DNA from: Caccousia sp900752115
Lineage (GTDB): Bacteria > Bacillota > Clostridia > Oscillospirales > Acutalibacteraceae
Assembly (NCBI GenBank): GCA_902472225.1
Contig: CABRNB010000101.1
Span: forward strand, 1-9,876
Length of the DNA stretch: 9,876 nucleotides
Reading direction: 5' to 3'
Shown: positions 6,487 through 9,876 of the stretch, in pieces
Numbering within the stretch: the first letter of the stretch is position 1
How the letters are laid out: each line of letters opens with the position of its first letter
Notes under the pieces: model-generated
Told to the model about the DNA's origin: nothing
Seen by the model: only the letters and a program-made list of their open reading frames with translations
Database searches by the model: none
Position numbers and translations under genes: made by a program

Positions 6487-7248
6487 TCAAAGAAACAATT
6501 CAGGATTTTTTCGCTCAGAGCATACCTTTTTGAGCGCCAGCCCAGCCGCAGAGAGCAGAACAGAATTCACTTTGCGGGCCGAATGAGGACATACGGAGAC
6601 ACAGCGCATACAGGAAATGCACACCTTTTCATCCACCGCTTTCGGATGATCCTTATCAATTGCCTGCACGGGGCATTTTGCGGCACACACGCCGCAGCGG
6701 GTACACTCCTTCGTGGGCTTGGGCACCATGCCGATCCCCCCGGATTTTTTGTAAGGACGATTTCCGGGAATTGCAGGTTCCGAGCAATCCCCCTCAGAAA
6801 GTTTTCTCCGGATCCGGCCTGCAAAATCAGAAAGCTGTTCGGCATCCTCTTTGTCCGGTCTGCCGGAGGCGTACTGACGGGCAACAGAATGTTCCGCGAT
6901 TGCGGCAACCGCGGCAACCACACGAAATCCAGCCTGAACGGCAGCATCACGCAGTTCGACCAACGTATCCTCATACGCCCGGTTTCCATACACACAGACC
7001 AGGATAGCACGGGCTCCATGTGCGTTCATCAGAGCGATTCTCTGAACGGCGGCGGCAGGTACACGGCCTCCATAGGACGGCACGGAAATGACCGCCACGT
7101 CGTCCTGTGTCAATGCAACAGCACGAAAATCCACTCTGCTGTCTGTCAAATCAACCGACACCGTCTCGCCTTCCAGCGCGTTTGTCAAAAGTGACGTCAC
7201 CTTCCGGGTTCCTCCCGTCGGGCTGAATACCATTTCATACCATTTCAA
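6487..7248 (-). CDS. EFR1-family flavodoxin/ferredoxin fusion protein
   Basis: A 253-residue electron-transfer protein. The N-terminal domain is flavodoxin-like with an FMN phosphate loop (SPTGGTRK, residues 9-16) and SVPSYGGRVP (55-64). The C-terminal domain holds two [4Fe-4S] motifs: Cys182-x2-Cys185-x2-Cys188-x3-CysPro192 and Cys210-x2-Cys213-x2-Cys216-x3-CysPro220. It should pass electrons between a flavin and two clusters, in the cytoplasm. The start is a TTG at 7246-7248: AAGGAGG sits 8 bases upstream, whereas the first in-frame ATG (7231-7233) is too far from it. A nearby ATG at 7251-7253 is in another frame and meets a stop after two codons. The gene is followed after 37 bases by DUF2284 and then patatin, and shares a divergent promoter region with an Rrf2 regulator. 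Confidence 0.92.
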   Translation of the reverse strand: MKWYEMVFSPTGGTRKVTSLLTNALEGETVSVDLTDSRVDFRAVALTQDDVAVISVPSYGGRVPAAAVQRIALMNAHGARAILVCVYGNRAYEDTLVELRDAAVQAGFRVVAAVAAIAEHSVARQYASGRPDKEDAEQLSDFAGRIRRKLSEGDCSEPAIPGNRPYKKSGGIGMVPKPTKECTRCGVCAAKCPVQAIDKDHPKAVDEKVCISCMRCVSVCPHSARKVNSVLLSAAGLALKKVCSERKNPELFL

Positions 7249-7273
7249 TGCATGTTCCTCCTTTTTGTCTTTC

Positions 7274-7396
7274 CTAAGACGTGCAATCCCCGGTGCACAT
7301 ACAATTCAATTCGTCCGAACCGCCGCTTTCGCGCAGAGCATTTGCCTCAAAAGAGATCCTGAAATCATTGGTCGCATGAATATCCGGCCATATCAT
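7274..7396 (-). CDS. Possible 40-residue Cys-rich peptide, first gene of the EFR1 operon
   Basis: An open frame between the operon promoter and EFR1 encodes a 40-residue peptide that I do not recognise: MIWPDIHATNDFRISFE continuing to a tail SGGSDELNCMCTGDCTS. The tail has three Cys within six residues and follows a Gly-Gly pair. Codon choice resembles true genes and the stop lies 25 bases before the EFR1 start. Weak point: the ATG at 7394-7396 has no good ribosome binding site. The frame extends upstream to a TTG at 7456 (60 residues), again with only a poor site. It could be a metal- or cluster-binding peptide, a modified-peptide precursor, a remnant of a longer protein, or chance. No modifying enzyme such as a radical SAM protein is nearby. 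Confidence 0.4.
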   Translation of the reverse strand: MIWPDIHATNDFRISFEANALRESGGSDELNCMCTGDCTS

Positions 7397-7462
7397 TCCG
7401 GAGCTGACGGAAGATTTGCCGTGCTCCCTTGAAATTCGCCCCAAAAGCCGATACAATAGAAA

Positions 7463-7483
7463 TTGTAACCTGAACTTTTACAA
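7463..7483. promoter_or_regulatory. Inverted-repeat operator candidate, TTGTAA-N9-TTACAA
   Basis: TTGTAA (7463-7468) and TTACAA (7478-7483) are perfect inverted arms with a 9-base spacer. They fall at the predicted transcription start of the EFR1 operon. More TTACA/TGTAA half-sites lie at 7488-7492, 7509-7513 and 7523-7527. The position next to a divergent Rrf2 gene makes it a candidate repressor site for that protein. Confidence 0.45.
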
Positions 7484-7487
7484 CTCT

Positions 7488-7516
7488 TACAGTTTATCAT
7501 TCACAAGATGTAAAGT
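7488..7516 (+). promoter_or_regulatory. Weak candidate promoter of the Rrf2 gene
   Basis: TTACAG (7488-7493) and TAAAGT (7511-7516) are 17 bases apart, a poor but possible match. It would overlap the operon promoter almost base for base on the opposite strand, so the two would compete. Confidence 0.3.
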
Positions 7517-7519
7517 CAA
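7491..7519 (-). promoter_or_regulatory. Promoter of the EFR1-DUF2284-patatin operon
   Basis: On the minus strand TTGACT (7514-7519) and TAAACT (7491-7496) are 17 bases apart, and TGA directly before the -10 gives an extended -10. The start would lie near 7484, inside the TTGTAA-N9-TTACAA repeat. Distance to EFR1 is about 235 bases, enough to hold the candidate small peptide gene. Confidence 0.55.
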
Positions 7520-7569
7520 CAATTACACCAAAGAAATCAAAACAGATTCATTCGCGAAAGGGTATGGAT

Positions 7570-8004
7570 ATGCAAATCAGTATGAAATGCTCCGTTGCGG
7601 TCCACTGTCTGATCTTCATTTACGAAGCCAAGGGGATTACCAAGGTAACCAGCAATCTGCTGGCAGAAAGCACGGGATGCAATCCGGTCGTTATCCGAAC
7701 AATCCTGAGCGCTCTGAAAAAAGCGGGGCTTATCACCGTACCGCGCGGAACCGGCGGAGCAGCTTTATGTATGGCTCCCTCCCAAATCACTCTTTTCCAA
7801 ATCTATACTGCCCTGGAGCCCGATGGACTTCCTTCTCTCATCGGTATTCACCCCTGCCAGAATCGTCCGTGTCCGGTAGCCAGGAATATCAGGAAAGTAC
7901 TGCAGACCCCTTACCACAAAGTCGAGGATGCCATCAAGGAAGCCATGGAACAAATCACTTTACAGTCCATGATCGAAGAATTCCATCAATTGGAAAACCG
8001 GTAG
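7570..8004 (+). CDS. Rrf2-family transcriptional regulator
   Basis: A 144-residue winged-helix regulator of the Rrf2 family. The start MQISMKCSVAVHCL and the helix-turn-helix near residues 24-60 (VTSNLLAESTGCNPVVIRTIL, then a wing around PRGTGGAAL) are typical. The C-terminal part carries IHPCQNRPCPVARNI with Cys96 and Cys101, as in YwnA-like members, and lacks the three-Cys cluster site of IscR. It may sense redox state or a small reactive molecule by thiol chemistry, but this is inference. The ATG at 7570 has AAAGGG 7 bases upstream; the ATG at 7564 is too close to the same site. It is divergent from the EFR1 operon and the likely regulator of it. Confidence 0.88.
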   Translation: MQISMKCSVAVHCLIFIYEAKGITKVTSNLLAESTGCNPVVIRTILSALKKAGLITVPRGTGGAALCMAPSQITLFQIYTALEPDGLPSLIGIHPCQNRPCPVARNIRKVLQTPYHKVEDAIKEAMEQITLQSMIEEFHQLENR

Positions 8005-8084
8005 GGCTGGTTTAAAAAGAGCGAAAATGCCGCTTTTCCGCTCTCTTCGATCCGTTCCGTATCAATACACAGATCTCTTTTTCG

Positions 8085-8131
8085 CCGCTGTTGTCCGCCT
8101 GATGCGCAGGCAGACAACAGCGGTATTTTTT
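8085..8131 (+). terminator. Intrinsic terminator of the Rrf2 gene
   Basis: An 11-bp perfect stem (CCGCTGTTGTC 8085-8095 with GACAACAGCGG 8113-8123) continues past one mismatch into GCCTG/CAGGC and is followed by TATTTTTT. It lies 80 bases after the Rrf2 stop and isolates the PadR operon from upstream transcription. Confidence 0.9.
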
Positions 8132-8296
8132 GCAACCAGCGCGGCAGAGCATCAAGAGCCGGAGTTTTTTATTGTCATTGGCAATTTTACGAAACCATCC
8201 TTAACGCACAAAAATCAAACCTGTTTTTTGCCGCGTCCGACACTATTTGCTTTGACCACTGAAGTATGTATCTTTTCATTAGGTGTGCATAGCCTC

Positions 8297-8325
8297 TTGA
8301 CATACTATGCAATATATTATATTAT
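8297..8325 (+). promoter_or_regulatory. Near-consensus promoter of the PadR-DUF4097 operon
   Basis: A perfect TTGACA (8297-8302) and TATTAT (8320-8325) are exactly 17 bases apart. Transcription would start near 8332, about 37 bases before the PadR ATG. A promoter this strong usually needs a repressor, which fits PadR autoregulation. Confidence 0.9.
8311..8323. promoter_or_regulatory. Palindrome overlapping the -10, possible PadR operator
   Basis: AATATA and TATATT flank one central base and cover the spacer end and the first part of the -10 element. PadR regulators commonly bind A+T-rich palindromes at their own promoters, so it is a candidate site. In an A+T-rich promoter it may also be chance. 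Confidence 0.35.
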
Positions 8326-8368
8326 GTTTTCATTCAAATATAAAAGTATTATGCAAAAGGAGGGACAT

Positions 8369-8692
8369 ATGGATATTCAACGAAAAAAAGGAATGCTGGA
8401 TACCTGCGTTCTGGCCGTTTTAAAGCAGGGGCCGTCCTATGGCTATGAGTTGATCGGACGCGTTTCTTCCTGCATTCCTGTTTCAGAGTCCACCCTGTAT
8501 CCTATCCTCAAACGATTGGAGGCATCCGGCTGTCTGACCACCTACAAACAGGAGCACAACGGAAGACTGCGGAAATATTACCAGATTACAGAGGCCGGAG
8601 AGCAAAAAATACGCCTTTTTCTGGAGGAATGGTCTGAAATGGAGCGGATTTACGCATTTGTCAAACACATGAGTCAGGAGGAAACAGAATGA
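8369..8692 (+). CDS. PadR-family transcriptional regulator
   Basis: A 107-residue winged-helix repressor of the short PadR type. The sequence shows GPSYGYEL (residues 21-28), ESTLYPILKRLE in the recognition helix (39-50), and the wing with RKYYQITEAG. The C-terminal helix (LFLEEWSEMERI) should dimerise the protein. The ATG at 8369 follows AAGGAGGG at a good distance and overrides earlier in-frame starts that lie upstream of the promoter. The stop overlaps the next ATG as ATGA, so the downstream protein is translationally coupled. Gene pairs of this kind are usually repressed by their own PadR and induced by envelope or membrane stress, which is family knowledge and not seen here. Confidence 0.92.
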   Translation: MDIQRKKGMLDTCVLAVLKQGPSYGYELIGRVSSCIPVSESTLYPILKRLEASGCLTTYKQEHNGRLRKYYQITEAGEQKIRLFLEEWSEMERIYAFVKHMSQEETE

Positions 8693-9756
8693 ACCGCTAT
8701 CAATTTTTGCAGGAATTTTTGGATGCCCTGGGCCCGCTTTCAGAGGAGGAAAAACAGCAGATTTCCGATTATTACGAAGAACTGATCTGCGACGGTCTGG
8801 AGCAGGGACTCAGCGAGGAAGAGGTCCTGGCCCGCTTTGGATCGCCGCAGGATGAAGCCAGACGCTTTCGGGAGGAGAATCCATCCCCCGAGCCAAACCG
8901 GGAAGCCTCGCTGTTCACCCCCTCCGGCCCGGTCCACACTCTCGATCTTTCTGTGAAAGAGGTGCGAATCTCACTGGTCAGCACAGAGGACCCCCAGCTT
9001 TCCATCCGCTTCCTCTTTGATCCGTTACGGGCCCACGTGGAGAGCCGCCAGGAAAACGGCGTCTGGTACTTCCGCCACATTCCCGGGAAAAAACGCCTGC
9101 GGGAATTCTTCGGTCTTGGAGGAATGCGCAGCGAGCTGACCGTTTTTGTCCCCGAGCAATTTCACGGCACGCTTTTGCTGCAAACCCGCAATGCCAAAAT
9201 TAACGGCGAAAGCCTCCCGGCGCTGGAACGTCTGGAGGCCGTCACCTCCAACAGCTCCATTCGGTTGGAAAAACTCGGAGCCGACGTATGCCGCTTGAAA
9301 ACCTCCAACGCTCCCATTCATTTGGCCGGCTTTGTCGGAAACACACTTGAGGCGCATTCAAGCAACAGCTCGCTCACCGCAGAATTCGTCCGCTGCGCAA
9401 GCCAGCGCTGGGAAACCAGCAACAGCTCCATCCGGCTGACGGACCTGCAGGCCGCTTTTCTCACGGCTGCTACCAGCAACGGCCGCATCTCGGCCAACGG
9501 ATGCCAGGCACGGGAAATATCGCTCGCCAGCTCCAACAGTTCCATCGTGTTTGAGCGGATCGAAGGAGAAAAGCTGACGATCTGCACCAGCAACGGCGCG
9601 ATCACCGGTACCGTCTGCGGCGACCCGACGGAATACCGGACGGAGGGCCGCACCTCAAACGCCTCCTGCAATCTTCCCGTTTGTTCCGCTCCGGAGCGAA
9701 GCAAAACGCTTTCCACCATCACATCGAACGGAAAAATCCAAGTGGAATTTGTATAA
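8689..9756 (+). CDS. HAAS-DUF4097 protein with 19-residue beta repeats
   Basis: A 355-residue protein with two parts. Residues 1-65 form the helical HAAS/DUF1700-type domain (MNRYQFLQEFLDALGPLSEEE, YYEELICDGLEQGLSEEEV, FGSPQDEA), commonly found with PadR. Residues 80-355 are a DUF4097-type beta-strand domain. Its repeats (T/S)SN(S/A/G)xI start at residues 186, 205, 224, 243, 262, 281 and 300, exactly 19 apart, then at 322 and 345. A degenerate copy, TRNAKI, sits at 166. This implies a regular solenoid with a ladder of Ser/Asn at one turn. The usual membrane segments of DUF1700 proteins are missing and there is no signal peptide, so the protein may be cytoplasmic or held by a partner. The ATG overlaps the PadR stop, with AGGAGG 7 bases upstream. 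Confidence 0.9.
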   Translation: MNRYQFLQEFLDALGPLSEEEKQQISDYYEELICDGLEQGLSEEEVLARFGSPQDEARRFREENPSPEPNREASLFTPSGPVHTLDLSVKEVRISLVSTEDPQLSIRFLFDPLRAHVESRQENGVWYFRHIPGKKRLREFFGLGGMRSELTVFVPEQFHGTLLLQTRNAKINGESLPALERLEAVTSNSSIRLEKLGADVCRLKTSNAPIHLAGFVGNTLEAHSSNSSLTAEFVRCASQRWETSNSSIRLTDLQAAFLTAATSNGRISANGCQAREISLASSNSSIVFERIEGEKLTICTSNGAITGTVCGDPTEYRTEGRTSNASCNLPVCSAPERSKTLSTITSNGKIQVEFV

Positions 9757-9876
9757 AGTACGGATTTCTGCCGTTTTCCTGAAGGAAGCCGCTCAAAACC
9801 GCTTTCGGCGGTATTCTCCCCAATCAAAACCACTAGTAAACTAGTGGTTTGCTCAGACCCCAGAGGGGTCAGTACT
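9757..9876. repeat. Run of short palindromes after the DUF4097 gene, cut by the window end
   Basis: Five hairpins follow each other: ACGG/CCGT (9760-9774, with TTTT after it, a weak terminator), TTCC/GGAA (9776-9787), ACCGC/GCGGT (9798-9812), a perfect 11-bp AAACCACTAGT/ACTAGTGGTTT with a 2-base loop (9827-9850), and GACCCC/GGGGTC with a 3-base loop (9856-9870). The last six bases, AGTACT, are themselves palindromic. The large hairpins lack good T runs, so they are not plain terminators. An intergenic repeat element, a structured RNA or the end of a transposon are possible; no transposase is visible. Confidence 0.5.

Larger units (their letters stand above)
7249..7569. other. Divergent intergenic region between EFR1 and Rrf2
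   Basis: The region holds, from left to right, the ribosome binding site of EFR1, the candidate Cys-rich peptide frame (7274-7396), the operator candidate, and the overlapping divergent promoters. The stretch 7441-7560 is clearly richer in A+T than its surroundings. Confidence 0.6.
8005..8368. other. Intergenic region between Rrf2 and PadR
   Basis: No gene is supported in these 364 bases, although the PadR frame stays open back to 8027. A first hairpin (AGAGCG 8018-8023 with CGCTCT 8039-8044) follows the Rrf2 stop by 13 bases but has its T run on the minus strand. The main terminator is at 8085-8131 and the PadR promoter at 8297-8325. Between 8132 and 8290 I see nothing that I can name. Confidence 0.6.

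Noticed and set aside
8027..8368. In-frame upstream extension of the PadR protein
   Set aside because: The extension spans a strong terminator and the PadR promoter; the ATG at 8369 has an excellent ribosome binding site and gives the usual PadR N-terminus.
9318..9833. Minus-strand 171-codon frame at the right end
   Set aside because: It is antisense to the regular repeats of the DUF4097 protein and owes its length to that repeat pattern.

Overview
The window looks like chromosomal DNA from an anaerobic gut Firmicute of class Clostridia, probably of the Oscillospiraceae/Ruminococcaceae type. The reasons are roughly balanced G+C, strong AGGAGG ribosome binding sites, TTGACA/TATAAT promoters, and a gene set typical of that group: DUF1835/DUF3658, EFR1 ferredoxin-flavodoxin, DUF2284, an XRE regulator with the GLMHTLFALED signature, and PadR next to HAAS/DUF4097. 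This is inference from recognised families; no database was searched.

Left part (1-3450). Two back-to-back terminators sit at the left edge. The minus-strand genes that follow encode a membrane protein with a Cys4 zinc-ribbon (98-1060) and a metallo-beta-lactamase-fold hydrolase (1481-2359), with a doubtful small ORF after the latter. A 495-base intergenic region carries divergent promoters for the hydrolase and for a plus-strand XRE regulator (2855-3373). A long symmetrical hairpin (3394-3447) separates that regulator from the convergent DUF1835/DUF3658 gene (3599-4567).

Centre (4620-8004). A minus-strand operon runs from about 7484 towards 4621. In order it holds a possible 40-residue Cys-rich peptide, an EFR1 flavodoxin/2x[4Fe-4S] protein, a DUF2284 Cys-rich protein, a patatin-like phospholipase (ATGA overlap with DUF2284), and a frameshifted C-terminal remnant of an FGGY carbohydrate kinase before a strong terminator. 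An Rrf2-family regulator is divergent from it. The two promoters appear to overlap completely, and a TTGTAA-N9-TTACAA inverted repeat lies at the predicted operon start. This suggests Rrf2 control of an iron-sulfur/flavin redox module coupled to a lipid-acting enzyme.

Right part (8005-9876). After a strong plus-strand terminator, a near-consensus promoter drives a two-gene operon: a PadR regulator and a HAAS-DUF4097 protein with a strict 19-residue beta-repeat. The window ends in a run of short palindromes that may be an intergenic repeat or the edge of a mobile element.

Most remarkable are the Rrf2-EFR1-DUF2284-patatin module with its candidate Cys-rich leader peptide, the kinase remnant, and the terminal palindromes. 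No CRISPR array, rRNA, tRNA or complete insertion sequence was seen.
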